Of a stretch of DNA of 64,000 nucleotides, positions 28,202-37,096 are shown piece by piece; positions within the stretch are counted from its first letter, which is position 1, and each line of letters begins with the position of its first letter. The translations under genes were made by a program, and so were the position numbers. The notes under the pieces were generated by a model that ran no database searches, was not told where the DNA came from, and saw only the letters and a list, made by a program, of their open reading frames with translations. Source of the DNA: Neobacillus sp. OS1-2. Its GTDB lineage: Bacteria; Bacillota; Bacilli; Bacillales; Cytobacillaceae. The stretch covers positions 682,001-746,000 of the forward strand of contig NZ_CP133265.1 in the NCBI RefSeq assembly GCF_030915505.1, written 5' to 3'.

Positions 28202-28807
28202 TTATTTTACGCCAATTCCCCATTCTGTTAAAACATTCATGAGCTGTTTCCTCGTATCAGAGATTGTTCCATTATTATTAATTACCGCATCTGCGAGGGC
28301 AACCTTGTCAGACAGCGGCATCTGAGAATGAATTCTTGCTTTTGCATCATCCACTGAGAGGTCATTTCTCTCGATTAATCTTCGTAATTGCGTTTCATTA
28401 TCCACAAATACCAAAATGGTTTTATCCACCATAAACGTTAGTTTACTTTCAAATAATAATGGGATATCAAGAACAACGACTTTTTCATTGTTCTTTGTTG
28501 CGTTATCTATTTGTTTCCTCATTCTTTTTCTTACTTCGGGGTGGGTAATTTCATTTAAGAGCTGTCTTTTCTCTGCTTGATGGAATATAATCGAGCCGAG
28601 TTTTGGACGATCGATTTCCCCGTCCTCCAATAAAATTTCCGTGCCAAATTCGGCAATAATTTTACGGTACGCAGGTTCTCCTTTTTTCACCGCCAGGCGG
28701 GCCTCGATATCTGCATCGACCACTGTGATATCCATTTCCTTAAACATAGTTGAAACTGTACTTTTTCCACTGGCGATTCCGCCTGTTAAACCAATAACTA
28801 GTGACAT
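28202..28807 (-). CDS. coaE: Dephospho-CoA kinase
   Basis: CoaE phosphorylates dephospho-CoA in the last step of CoA synthesis. This 201-residue P-loop kinase has GLTGGIASGKSTV (residues 6-18), VVDADIEAR, and VVLDIPLLFESKLTFMVDKTILVFVDNETQLRRL. The gene lies downstream of mutM and ytaF, as in B. subtilis (polA-mutM-ytaF-coaE). Confidence 0.96.
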   Translation of the reverse strand: MSLVIGLTGGIASGKSTVSTMFKEMDITVVDADIEARLAVKKGEPAYRKIIAEFGTEILLEDGEIDRPKLGSIIFHQAEKRQLLNEITHPEVRKRMRKQIDNATKNNEKVVVLDIPLLFESKLTFMVDKTILVFVDNETQLRRLIERNDLSVDDAKARIHSQMPLSDKVALADAVINNNGTISDTRKQLMNVLTEWGIGVK

Positions 28808-28827
28808 GGTTGTTTCCTTTCAATCGA

Positions 28828-29463
28828 TTAAATTTTCCAAATACCTATTATTATTAATAAGATCCCTGGCAAAAAGGTAAACTTTTGAATCCATTCAAAC
28901 TTATGAAAGAACGTTCCGCTTTTGATCCCAAAGAGAACAAATAACGAGCTCATGATCGCAACTGTTGCAGCTAGATAAAAGGGGGAGAAGCCAAGCATCG
29001 CTGCCCCAATTCCTGCTCCAAATGAGTCTAACGATAAGGCAAATCCCAGCATAAGCGCTTCAATTCCTGTAATTGTGCCTGATTGGTCAAAATCAGCAGA
29101 CATTGGTTTTTTCAGGATATTAATGGCAATTCCAAGGGAGCGTATTTCAAAATTCACAATCGTCTTTTCGTGTTTTAAAATTTCCTTTTCTTTTTCAGGA
29201 CGGAAAAATTGGTACACTACCCAGGCGCCAAGAGCGATTAGAATAAAACCACCAAGGCTTGCCGTAATAGCTGGCGAGAGTACTCTTTCTAGTCCATGTC
29301 CAATTGACACAGCTATCATTAAAGAGACAGCCGAGCATGTTGCAATAATCAAAATCGACTTAATCGGCATTACCATTTTCCTCAAACCATAGGTAAACCC
29401 AACACTAAAGCTGTCAAGACTGAGAGCAAATGCTAATACGAGTAGCGAGAACAAGTGAACCAT
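28828..29463 (-). CDS. ytaF: Sporulation-associated MntP-like membrane protein YtaF
   Basis: This 211-residue membrane protein is a pseudo-duplication. LALSLDSFSVGFTYGLRK near the N-terminus and FALSLDSFGAGIGAAM in the second half are the paired signatures of the YtaF/MntP cation-exporter fold, with six helices predicted. The start is ATG at 29461-29463, set by GGAAGGAG 11 nt upstream; the ATG at 29493 lies before that ribosome site. A transport role (Mn or another cation) is inference. The gene sits between mutM and coaE, as in B. subtilis. Confidence 0.85.
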   Translation of the reverse strand: MVHLFSLLVLAFALSLDSFSVGFTYGLRKMVMPIKSILIIATCSAVSLMIAVSIGHGLERVLSPAITASLGGFILIALGAWVVYQFFRPEKEKEILKHEKTIVNFEIRSLGIAINILKKPMSADFDQSGTITGIEALMLGFALSLDSFGAGIGAAMLGFSPFYLAATVAIMSSLFVLFGIKSGTFFHKFEWIQKFTFLPGILLIIIGIWKI

Positions 29464-29527
29464 ATGATCTCTGACTCCTTCCTCCAAAATCACTATGATA
29501 GTATATGGAAGGAGCCCATCCGATGTT

Positions 29528-29570
29528 AACAGAAAAGAAAAAGTGCCTTGGTTAGGGGCGACATTTCTTA
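29528..29570 (+). repeat. Dispersed palindromic repeat, left-end copy
   Basis: CAGAAAAGAAAAAGTGCCTTG followed by GTTAGGGGCGACATTTCT matches the left part of the 840-965 copy fused to its GACATTTCT right edge. It lies between mutM and ytaF. Confidence 0.65.
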
Positions 29571-29574
29571 AAAT

Positions 29575-30402
29575 TTAAAGTTTTTGACAGGTTGGACAGT
29601 AATGCGTTCCTCTGCCACCTACAGTCGTTTTCTCAAGAGGGGTGCCGCATTTTTTACATGCCTCCCCTTTTCGGCCATACGCATATAATTCAAGTTGAAA
29701 CATGCCGATCTCTCCCTGTGAATTCACATAGGAACGAATCGTGCTACCGCCTTTTTTAACGGCCTCGCTTAATGTTGCAACAATTTCACAATGAAGGACA
29801 GTCATTTCCTTTTCATTAAGCGTATTCGCTGAACGTTCTGGATGGATTCCAGCTCGAAAAAGCGCCTCGTCTACATAAATGTTACCGAGCCCCACAAAGA
29901 GTTTTTGATCAAGTAAGGCAGGTTTAACTTTCCTGGTTGTCTTATTTAACTTTTCAGCCAAATATTCTACAGTAAATTCCTTTGAAAAAGGTTCGGGTCC
30001 GAGTTCAATCAACGGTGCCTTTAAAAATTCCTCCCCATTCTTATATAGGTGCATCGTTCCAAATTTCCGAACATCCCGATACCTCAGTTCCGTACCATCG
30101 GTAAAATGGAAAATCACATGCGTATGTTTATCAAACGGCTCGTTCTTCGAGTGGAGTCCATATTTACCTTCCATTCGCAAATGAGAGACTAATGCATAAT
30201 TACCCGTATAAATAATTAAAAATTTCCCTCGTCTGCCGACATCCATGATTGTTTCCCCTTTTAACGCATCAACGAATTGCTCCACGTCGACAGGGTTTTT
30301 AATGATTTTCGCCCAGTAAACGGTTATGTTTTCAATTGTTTTCGTAAGAACTAATTTCTTTAACGTCTTTCGTACCGTTTCAACTTCAGGAAGCTCTGGC
30401 AT
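29575..30402 (-). CDS. mutM: Formamidopyrimidine-DNA glycosylase
   Basis: MutM removes 8-oxoguanine and formamidopyrimidines from DNA, with beta/delta lyase activity. This 275-residue protein starts MPELPEVETVRK with the catalytic Pro-Glu. It has the lysine in GRRGKFLI and the helix-two-turn-helix segment QKLFVGLGNIYVDEALFRAGIHP. It ends with the zinc finger CKKCGTPLEKTTVGGRGTHYCPTCQ. It follows polA by 23 bp, consistent with a repair operon. Confidence 0.96.
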   Translation of the reverse strand: MPELPEVETVRKTLKKLVLTKTIENITVYWAKIIKNPVDVEQFVDALKGETIMDVGRRGKFLIIYTGNYALVSHLRMEGKYGLHSKNEPFDKHTHVIFHFTDGTELRYRDVRKFGTMHLYKNGEEFLKAPLIELGPEPFSKEFTVEYLAEKLNKTTRKVKPALLDQKLFVGLGNIYVDEALFRAGIHPERSANTLNEKEMTVLHCEIVATLSEAVKKGGSTIRSYVNSQGEIGMFQLELYAYGRKGEACKKCGTPLEKTTVGGRGTHYCPTCQKL

Positions 30403-30425
30403 GTCCAGGATCCCCCTTTGCTCTT

Positions 30426-33074
30426 TTATTTTGCGTCAAACCATGTTGGACCATAGGCATAATCTACCTTTAACGGTACCTTCAATTCAAGTGCATTCTC
30501 CATCACGTCGGGGACTAATTTTTTAAGAATCTCCACTTCCTCTTCAGGAGCTTCAAAAATCAATTCATCGTGTACCTGGAGCAATAGTCGGGTTCTTAAC
30601 CCTTTGTCCTTTAATGCTTCATCCATATCAATCATGGCTTTTTTTATGATATCAGCGGCGCTGCCTTGAATAGGCGTGTTCATTGCTGTTCTTTCAGCAA
30701 AACTTCTGATGTTGAAATTTCGGCTTGTTATTTCAGGGATGTATCTTCTCCTATGTAATAAGGTCGATACGTATCCTTTTTGTCTTGCAGAGTGAATGAT
30801 GTCATCCATATATTCCTTTACACCAGGATAACTATTAAGGTACCGATCAATGAATTGACCAGCCTCTTTTCTTGTGATCCCTAATGATTGAGAAAGACCA
30901 TAATCACTAATACCATATACAATTCCAAAATTTACTGCCTTGGCATGTCGTCTCATATTTGAGGTTATCTCTTCCTTATCAACGTGGAAGACTTCCATGG
31001 CTGTTTTCGTATGAATATCCATGTCATCCTTAAAGGCCTGTATCAGTTTTTCATCACCGGCAATGTCTGCAAGCACCCGGAGTTCAATTTGCGAATAATC
31101 CGCGGCAAAAATTACCCAGCCCTTTTCTGATGGAACAAAGGCTTGGCGAATCTTCCGTCCTTCTTCAAGGCGGATTGGAATGTTTTGCAGGTTCGGATCA
31201 ATAGAACTTAATCTGCCTGTTGCCGTTAAGGTTTGTTGATACCTTGTATGAACCTTTCCTGTTTTAGGATCAATCACTTTTAACAAGCCCTCAATATAGG
31301 TAGACTGAAGCTTCCCAAGCTGCCTGTATAGCAGAATATGTTCAATGATTTCGTGGTCATCGGCTAATTTTTCTAATACATCCGCTGATGTCGAATGGCC
31401 TGTTTTTGTTTTCTTAAAAGAATGCAGACCTAATTTCTCAAATAAAATAACGCCCAGCTGTTTTGGTGAGTTGATATTAAATTTTTCACCGGCTAATTCA
31501 CAAATTTTTTCTTCAATTTCGATGAGACGGTCATTCATTTCTTTCCCCATCATCTGGAGACGTTCCTGCTCCACCATAATACCGCACGATTCCATATCGG
31601 CCAAAATAAGTGATAACGGCATTTCTAGCTCTGTAAACAATTCATATTGTTCATTTTTTCTTAATTCATCTTCCAGTTTCTCTCTCAGGTCAGACATCGC
31701 TAGGCTTTTACGAACAAGATGCTCGGCAAGCTTAGACGGCTCTGGAACTTTCCGTTTGGCACCTTTCCCATAAAAGGATTCATCGGATTGGATATTGTGG
31801 ATATCATATCTTTTTGCTATTGCAGCCAAATCCTCAATATTTTCCGATGGATTAATAAGATAAGATGCCATTAATATATCAAAGTTTGAGCCTTTTAAAT
31901 GGATGTCCCGCCTTCTTAAGGAAACTTCAGACCGTTTTGCATCATAAACAATTTTCTTTTTTCCTTCATCTTCCGCCCATTTTTTAAAAGCTGCTGATTG
32001 GATGGCTTGCTCCGTAGGCAAGTAGTAGTGCCCATTTTCATTTACGAGCGAAAAACCAATAATTTCGGCAAAATGATAATTATCATCGAGCATTTCCACA
32101 TAAAAATAATTGATATCAGCGAAAATATCATTCGTTATTTCATTTGGAATGACATATTCAACCTCTTCTAGTGCTTGCTCCTCGATAACAGATGTATCTT
32201 CACCAAGCCTATCCAATAAGGAATGAAACCCTAATTCTTTAAAAAGAGCCACTAATTTTTCACGTGTAAAGCCCTCGTAGGAGATTGTTTCTAGCTCAAC
32301 TTTTACCGGCGCTTGCCGCTCAATGGTGGCAAGTTCCTTGCTCATTAAGGCCTGATCCTTGAATTCTTCTAGTTTTTCCTTCAATTTGTTTCCACTGACT
32401 TGATCAATTGATTTGAGTAGATTTTCTAGGGTTGAAAACTCTTTTAACAGCTTAATCGCTGTCTTTTCCCCCACACCAGGAACACCTGGAATATTGTCAG
32501 AGGGATCCCCCATTAAACCTTTCATATCAATAATTTGTTCTGGCGTTAACCCGTACTTTTCCGCAATATGTTCTGGTGTATATTCTTCAATATCAGTAAT
32601 CCCTTTTCGTGTAATACCGACCGTTGTTGTTGGGGAGGAAAGCTGGGTTAAATCCTTGTCCCCAGAGATTACTTTTACCTCATACCCATCCTTTTCCGCT
32701 GATAATGAAAGGGTCCCGATAATATCATCTGCCTCGTAGTTTTCAAGCTCGTATCTTGAAATGCTGTAAGCGTCTAATAATTCGCGAATAAACGGAAATT
32801 GCTCTGATAATTCAGGCGGTGTTTTTTGCCTGCCACCCTTGTATTCGGTAAAAGTTTTATGTCGAAAGGTGGTTTTTCCAGCATCAAAGGCAACAAGCAT
32901 ATGTGTCGGCTTTTCATCCTCCAAAATTTTCATCAGCATCATCGTAAAACCGTATACCGCGTTCGTATGAATCCCTTTATCATTATTAAGTAGGGGTAAG
33001 GCAAAAAACGCACGGTAAGCAATACTATTCCCGTCAATCAACACAAGTTTTTTCTTTTCCACCATCGTCACCAT
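30426..33074 (-). CDS. polA: DNA polymerase I
   Basis: This 882-residue family A polymerase serves gap filling and Okazaki fragment maturation. The N-terminal 5'-3' exonuclease (1-300) has LVLIDGNSIAYRAFFALP and VPGVGEKTAIKLL. The middle 3'-5' exonuclease-like domain lacks an obvious intact DxE active site, as in B. subtilis PolA. The polymerase domain has FAADYSQIELRVLADI (motif A), RRHAKAVNFGIVYGISDYGLSQ (O helix) and LLLQVHDELIFEAP (motif C). An ATG at 33063-33065 is an alternative start. It follows phoR by 8 bp. Confidence 0.96.
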   Translation of the reverse strand: MVTMVEKKKLVLIDGNSIAYRAFFALPLLNNDKGIHTNAVYGFTMMLMKILEDEKPTHMLVAFDAGKTTFRHKTFTEYKGGRQKTPPELSEQFPFIRELLDAYSISRYELENYEADDIIGTLSLSAEKDGYEVKVISGDKDLTQLSSPTTTVGITRKGITDIEEYTPEHIAEKYGLTPEQIIDMKGLMGDPSDNIPGVPGVGEKTAIKLLKEFSTLENLLKSIDQVSGNKLKEKLEEFKDQALMSKELATIERQAPVKVELETISYEGFTREKLVALFKELGFHSLLDRLGEDTSVIEEQALEEVEYVIPNEITNDIFADINYFYVEMLDDNYHFAEIIGFSLVNENGHYYLPTEQAIQSAAFKKWAEDEGKKKIVYDAKRSEVSLRRRDIHLKGSNFDILMASYLINPSENIEDLAAIAKRYDIHNIQSDESFYGKGAKRKVPEPSKLAEHLVRKSLAMSDLREKLEDELRKNEQYELFTELEMPLSLILADMESCGIMVEQERLQMMGKEMNDRLIEIEEKICELAGEKFNINSPKQLGVILFEKLGLHSFKKTKTGHSTSADVLEKLADDHEIIEHILLYRQLGKLQSTYIEGLLKVIDPKTGKVHTRYQQTLTATGRLSSIDPNLQNIPIRLEEGRKIRQAFVPSEKGWVIFAADYSQIELRVLADIAGDEKLIQAFKDDMDIHTKTAMEVFHVDKEEITSNMRRHAKAVNFGIVYGISDYGLSQSLGITRKEAGQFIDRYLNSYPGVKEYMDDIIHSARQKGYVSTLLHRRRYIPEITSRNFNIRSFAERTAMNTPIQGSAADIIKKAMIDMDEALKDKGLRTRLLLQVHDELIFEAPEEEVEILKKLVPDVMENALELKVPLKVDYAYGPTWFDAK

Positions 33075-33082
33075 CCAAAAAT

Positions 33083-34495
33083 TTAATTCTTTTGTAGCTC
33101 AATAATAAATTCACTGCCTTCGCCCACTGTACTTCTGACACTTATGTTCCCATGATGAGCTTCAATTAAATGTTTAACAATCGCTAAACCCAAACCAGTC
33201 CCGCCTGAATTCCGGCTTCGGGCACGGTCAACCCGGTAAAAACGCTCAAAAATCCGCGGTATTTCTTCCTCATCAATTCCCACACCCGAGTCTTTTACAT
33301 GAATCCGCACATTCTTTTCATTTTCTAAGAGGATAATTTTCACATCCCCCTCAACTGGAGTATAGGTTATGGCATTGCCTATTAAGTTGATAAATACTTG
33401 TTTTAGGCGGTCTGTGTCACCATTCATGATCACTTGGTTCCGGTTGCAATAAAATTCGAGCCGGATGTTCTTCTCCTCTGCTTTACCGGAAAGGAGTGTG
33501 ATCACATCTTCTAGAAGTGTACGCAACTCAAATTCTTGTAGATTTAATCGAAAGCCTTGCTGCTCTATTTTGGAAAGCTCCAGCAAGTCTTGAATAAGTG
33601 ATTGAAGCCGATCACTTTCTTTTAAAATGATCGAAAGGAATGCTTCTAATGTTTCATGATTGTTCATCGCCCCATCCAAAAGTGTTTCGGTAAACCCTTT
33701 TATGGAGGTAACGGGGGTTTTTAGTTCATGGGAAACATTAGCCACAAAATCCTTGCGCATTTGCTCAAGTCTTTTTAATTCGGTAATGTCGTGAAATACG
33801 AGCAATACCCCTTTCCAAACCTTATTAGTTCCAATAATCGGGACTCCATAAACAACAAAATATCGACGTTCAATCAAAAATGAAAGGAGTAATTGTTTAC
33901 TTGCATTTTGCTCAGTCCGGAATACTTCTTCAACTAATCGACAGATTTCCTCATTTTCAATGACCTCGTAATAAAGTTTATTTAAGTAATCTTTCGAATC
34001 TATATGAAAGATCTCAATATAGCCTTTATTGATTAGGTTTATGTACCCGCGGCTATCGATTAACACTAACCCTGCTCCCATGTTCTCAATCAAAACACTT
34101 AAGCGGTCCTGTTGCATTTCATGTGACTTTGAGAGATCTTGAAGGTTTTCCGCCAGCATATTAATCGACTTTCCAAGCATTCCCGCATCATCAAAACGAT
34201 TCACCGTTGTTCTGGCACGGTAGTTTCCATGTGCAAGTTCAATTGCGACCTCTGTAGCCGCTTTTATTGGCTTGGTATACCTTGTGGTAATTCGGATGCC
34301 CAATATGATGATGACAACCACAGCAATTCCCAGACCACTAGTAAGGATCCACCATATTTCAACTTTTATCTGTTCATTAAGTGATTCTAAAAAGTCATAT
34401 TTAAATAACTGCCCAAGCAGTATACCTAATCCGACTAAAACAATAATCATTAAAAAGATTAAGATAATAAATATCCTTGTGCGGAACTTTGTCAT
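33083..34495 (-). CDS. phoR: Phosphate-response sensor kinase PhoR, lacking the extracytoplasmic sensor domain
   Basis: This 470-residue histidine kinase has TM1 at about 7-30 and TM2 at 48-69. HAMP (70-122), PAS (130-238), HisKA with His256 in FVANVSHELKTP, and an HATPase domain (DSGVGIDEEEIPRIFERF, GGTGLGLAIVKHL) follow. B. subtilis PhoR, as I recall, has about 579 residues with an outer PAS-like domain. Here only about 17 residues separate the helices. The cytoplasmic PAS is kept, so sensing would have to be intracellular or membrane-based. The start overlaps the phoP stop by 4 nt. Confidence 0.9.
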   Translation of the reverse strand: MTKFRTRIFIILIFLMIIVLVGLGILLGQLFKYDFLESLNEQIKVEIWWILTSGLGIAVVVIIILGIRITTRYTKPIKAATEVAIELAHGNYRARTTVNRFDDAGMLGKSINMLAENLQDLSKSHEMQQDRLSVLIENMGAGLVLIDSRGYINLINKGYIEIFHIDSKDYLNKLYYEVIENEEICRLVEEVFRTEQNASKQLLLSFLIERRYFVVYGVPIIGTNKVWKGVLLVFHDITELKRLEQMRKDFVANVSHELKTPVTSIKGFTETLLDGAMNNHETLEAFLSIILKESDRLQSLIQDLLELSKIEQQGFRLNLQEFELRTLLEDVITLLSGKAEEKNIRLEFYCNRNQVIMNGDTDRLKQVFINLIGNAITYTPVEGDVKIILLENEKNVRIHVKDSGVGIDEEEIPRIFERFYRVDRARSRNSGGTGLGLAIVKHLIEAHHGNISVRSTVGEGSEFIIELQKN

Positions 34496-35208
34496 TCTCC
34501 TTTAGGTTCCTCCAATTTGTAGCCAAGGCCGCGAATGGTTTTGATATATACAGGCTTTTTAGTTTCCTCTTCAATTTTTTCTCGAAGATGTGAAATATGT
34601 ACATCCACAATTCTAGTATCGCCAGCAAAGTCATAATTCCAAACGGCGCTTAGTAATTGATCCCGAGTTAACACCCGGCCTTTATTTTGTGCAAGGTAGA
34701 GAAGTAATTCAAATTCCTTAAGTGTTAACTCAAGATGTTGATCATTAAAGTATGCCTCGTATTTTTCGGGGAAGATGGTTATTTTCCCTATTTGAATTTG
34801 CTCTTCTGTAGTATCATTTTCCACCGTTATTTCTGTTTGTATTTGTGTTCTTCTTAAAATAGCTTTCACACGGGCAATAACTTCACGCGGGCTGAATGGT
34901 TTTACCATATAATCGTCTGCCCCAAGCTCAAGGCCCAAAATTTTATCAAGTTCGTCATCTTTTGCCGTCAGCATTAAAATGGGAGTCATGATATTATTTT
35001 GGCGAAGCTGCTTACATACTTCCATTCCATCTAACTTTGGCAGCATTAAATCCAAAACGATGATATCAGGTGTCTCTGTTTCAGCTAACTGTTTCCCCTC
35101 TATACCATCCATTGCTGTTATAACTTCAAAGCCTGCTTGTTCTAAATTATATTGCAATAAGGTGACAATTGACTGTTCATCATCGACAACAAGTACTTTA
35201 TTTTTCAT
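34492..35208 (-). CDS. phoP: Phosphate-response regulator PhoP
   Basis: This 238-residue OmpR/PhoB-type regulator has receiver residues Asp in DDEQS and DLMLPKLDGMEV and the Lys in MVKPFSPRE. The C-terminal winged helix (about 140-235) ends with the recognition region RDQLLSAVWNYDFAGDTRIVDVHISHLREKIE. With PhoR it should control the phosphate-starvation regulon. mdh-phoP-phoR-polA is the B. subtilis order; here maoC and a NERD gene lie between mdh and phoP. Confidence 0.95.
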   Translation of the reverse strand: MKNKVLVVDDEQSIVTLLQYNLEQAGFEVITAMDGIEGKQLAETETPDIIVLDLMLPKLDGMEVCKQLRQNNIMTPILMLTAKDDELDKILGLELGADDYMVKPFSPREVIARVKAILRRTQIQTEITVENDTTEEQIQIGKITIFPEKYEAYFNDQHLELTLKEFELLLYLAQNKGRVLTRDQLLSAVWNYDFAGDTRIVDVHISHLREKIEEETKKPVYIKTIRGLGYKLEEPKGE

Positions 35209-35390
35209 ATATCCCCCACCCTTGCCCTTCGTAGCGTAGTTACCTTCATTATATAGGTAAGGAATAAAGATTATCTAGTTTTATGGGCTGAACGATGTTT
35301 GTAAAAGTTAACAAGATTGACATGTTTCTGTTCGAATGATAAGTGCATTTTTTGTAAAATAAATTTAGATAGGTAGAAAGGAAGTGGAAT

Positions 35391-36308
35391 ATGGCCTATA
35401 AACCTCGCTTTGTCCCCATGGATTTATTAGCTCTTAGAATTTTAGACATACGAATGAAATTGTCTCAAGAGGAGCATAGGTATTATTTAAATAAGGAAAA
35501 GGGTTTTGAAGGTGAAGTTCAGTTTGACTTATTGACTGAGCAGCTTCAAAGTGATTGCCTCATTCTAAATGATTTGCTGCTTGAGGTTGACAACTCGTCT
35601 TTCCAGCTTGATACCACAATCATATACCAAGATACCATTTTCCCTTTCGAAGTAAAAAACTTTGAAGGAGATTTCATTTACAAACCTGACAGTCTGGAAG
35701 CAACTTATGGTAAGGAATATAAGAATCCTCTTGACCAATTAAAACGAAGCAAATTCTCGCTCGGCCAATTACTCAAAAAGCTTGGCTATCATTTTGCCAT
35801 TGAGGGATCCGTTGTGTTTATTAACTCCGAATTCACCTTATTCCAGGCCCCCCCAAACGAACCCTTTATTTTCCCAACACAGTTAAATGCATTGATGAAA
35901 AAATTAAATGCCCGGCCATCAAAGCTTACTAATAAGCACAAGATGCTTGCTGATAAGCTGGTATCATTACATCAAACCAAATCATCATATACAAAGTTAC
36001 CGGCTTATAATTATGGTAAATTGCGAAAAGGCTTCACATGTGCAAAGTGCAAATCGTTTAACGTTTCCAACCCGGATGGTGAAAGGAAGATTGTGTGTAC
36101 TACATGCGGGAATGTGGAAAGTATTGAGGCTGTGGTATTGCGGAATGTAAAAGAGATTAAGCTATTGTTTCCGGATATGAAAATTACGACTACTTGTGTT
36201 CATGAGTGGTGTGGCGCGGGTGTTTCTATGAAGGCAATAAATAGGATACTTACAAAAAACTTTAGAAGAGTGGGTCATGGTAAATTTTCATACTATGTAA
36301 ATGATTGA
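35391..36308 (+). CDS. NERD-domain (nuclease-related) protein with zinc ribbon
   Basis: This 305-residue protein has an N-terminal NERD domain, a PD-(D/E)XK-like fold. Candidate active-site residues are Glu42 in GFEGEVQ, Asp74 in QLDTTII and Glu87-Lys89 in PFEVKNFEG. A zinc ribbon follows, with Cys217, Cys220, Cys236 and Cys239. The basic C-terminus resembles a DNA-binding module (inference). The ATG is preceded by GAAAGGAAG, and TTGACA at 35317-35322 may be its -35 box. It is a stand-alone plus-strand gene among minus-strand housekeeping genes. The NERD family is found on plasmids and chromosomes; its substrate is unknown. Confidence 0.85.
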   Translation: MAYKPRFVPMDLLALRILDIRMKLSQEEHRYYLNKEKGFEGEVQFDLLTEQLQSDCLILNDLLLEVDNSSFQLDTTIIYQDTIFPFEVKNFEGDFIYKPDSLEATYGKEYKNPLDQLKRSKFSLGQLLKKLGYHFAIEGSVVFINSEFTLFQAPPNEPFIFPTQLNALMKKLNARPSKLTNKHKMLADKLVSLHQTKSSYTKLPAYNYGKLRKGFTCAKCKSFNVSNPDGERKIVCTTCGNVESIEAVVLRNVKEIKLLFPDMKITTTCVHEWCGAGVSMKAINRILTKNFRRVGHGKFSYYVND

Positions 36309-36515
36309 TGAGGACGTTTTGGGTTTTTCATTAACAGTTTCCGTCCTCATGAACCTCTCATGAGGACACTTTTGCTTTTTCATTCATGGTTTTTGTCCTC
36401 ATGAACCTCTCATGAGGACACTTTTGCTTTTTCATTCATGGTTTCCGTCCTCATGAACCTCTCATGAGGACACTTTTGATTTTTCATTCATGGTTTCTGT
36501 CCTCATGAACCTCAC
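36308..36515. repeat. Four-copy 52-bp tandem hairpin repeat
   Basis: ATGAGGAC starts at 36308, 36360, 36412 and 36464, an exact 52-bp period. Each unit holds ATGAGGAC, a T-rich middle (CACTTTTGCTTTTTCATTCA) and GTCCTCAT, so each can fold back. Neighbouring units also pair through GTCCTCATGA / TCATGAGGAC around ACCTC. The array starts at the NERD gene stop and ends just before the converging maoC gene, so it may end transcription from both sides. Confidence 0.9.
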
Positions 36516-36517
36516 TA

Positions 36518-36994
36518 TTAAAAATTCTCCAAGGCCTTCCCATGAATTTCTTCTAATTTATGCGGCGGGCATACCTTGAATTTCCCACTAATGACGGTTT
36601 CCTTTTTTTCATTAGAACCTAAGACGCTCACCAAAACTGTATGCTCATAATGATCCACGTCAATCACTTCAAGCAATAGCTCGACCGTTCCGTAATGATA
36701 GACAGGTTTCGGAAACTCAATCTCTTGGCCTAAGACATGGCTTCCTGGCCCTGGTAAATATTTTGAAATGGCAGAAGTGATCATTCCTATTAGCATAATA
36801 CTAGGAACAAGTGGTCTCTCGAACGGAGTTTGTGATGCATAGTCATGTTGAATATAGAGAGGGTTGGCATCATCGGTTAATCCCAGATAGAGAAGAAGAT
36901 CCTTGTCTTCAATTTTCTCTGTTAGTACTAATTTTTCACCTACGGTTATTTCCTCAATTCTTCGCCCTAGTTTTCTCTTTTTTCCTAAAAGCAT
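36518..36994 (-). CDS. MaoC-like hotdog-fold dehydratase, catalytic His replaced
   Basis: This 158-residue protein has a MaoC/(R)-hydratase hotdog core (YLGLTDDANPLYIQHDYA, then RPLVPSIMLIGMITSAISKYLPGPGSHVLGQEIEFPKPV). The family motif is D-x-N-P-[LIV]-H; here the His is Tyr, so classical enoyl-CoA hydratase activity is doubtful. The start is ATG at 36992-36994 behind AGAGGTG. It lies alone between mdh and the repeat array. It could be a catalytically altered hydratase or an acyl-CoA binder. Confidence 0.82.
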   Translation of the reverse strand: MLLGKKRKLGRRIEEITVGEKLVLTEKIEDKDLLLYLGLTDDANPLYIQHDYASQTPFERPLVPSIMLIGMITSAISKYLPGPGSHVLGQEIEFPKPVYHYGTVELLLEVIDVDHYEHTVLVSVLGSNEKKETVISGKFKVCPPHKLEEIHGKALENF

Positions 36995-37096
36995 CAAATT
37001 TCACCTCTTTCATTGTAAGCGATTACATAATAAATGATAGAGAAATTCGAGGGCACCGTCTTGACGCCGCCCCCGAATTTCATAAAAGTATAAGCA

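Noticed and set aside
36308-36515. CRISPR array
   Set aside because: The 52-bp units are nearly identical throughout, with no unique spacers.
37025-37095. Terminator after mdh
   Set aside because: GAAATTCGGGGGC and GCCCTCGAATTTC can pair, but no T run follows, so a standard terminator is not supported.
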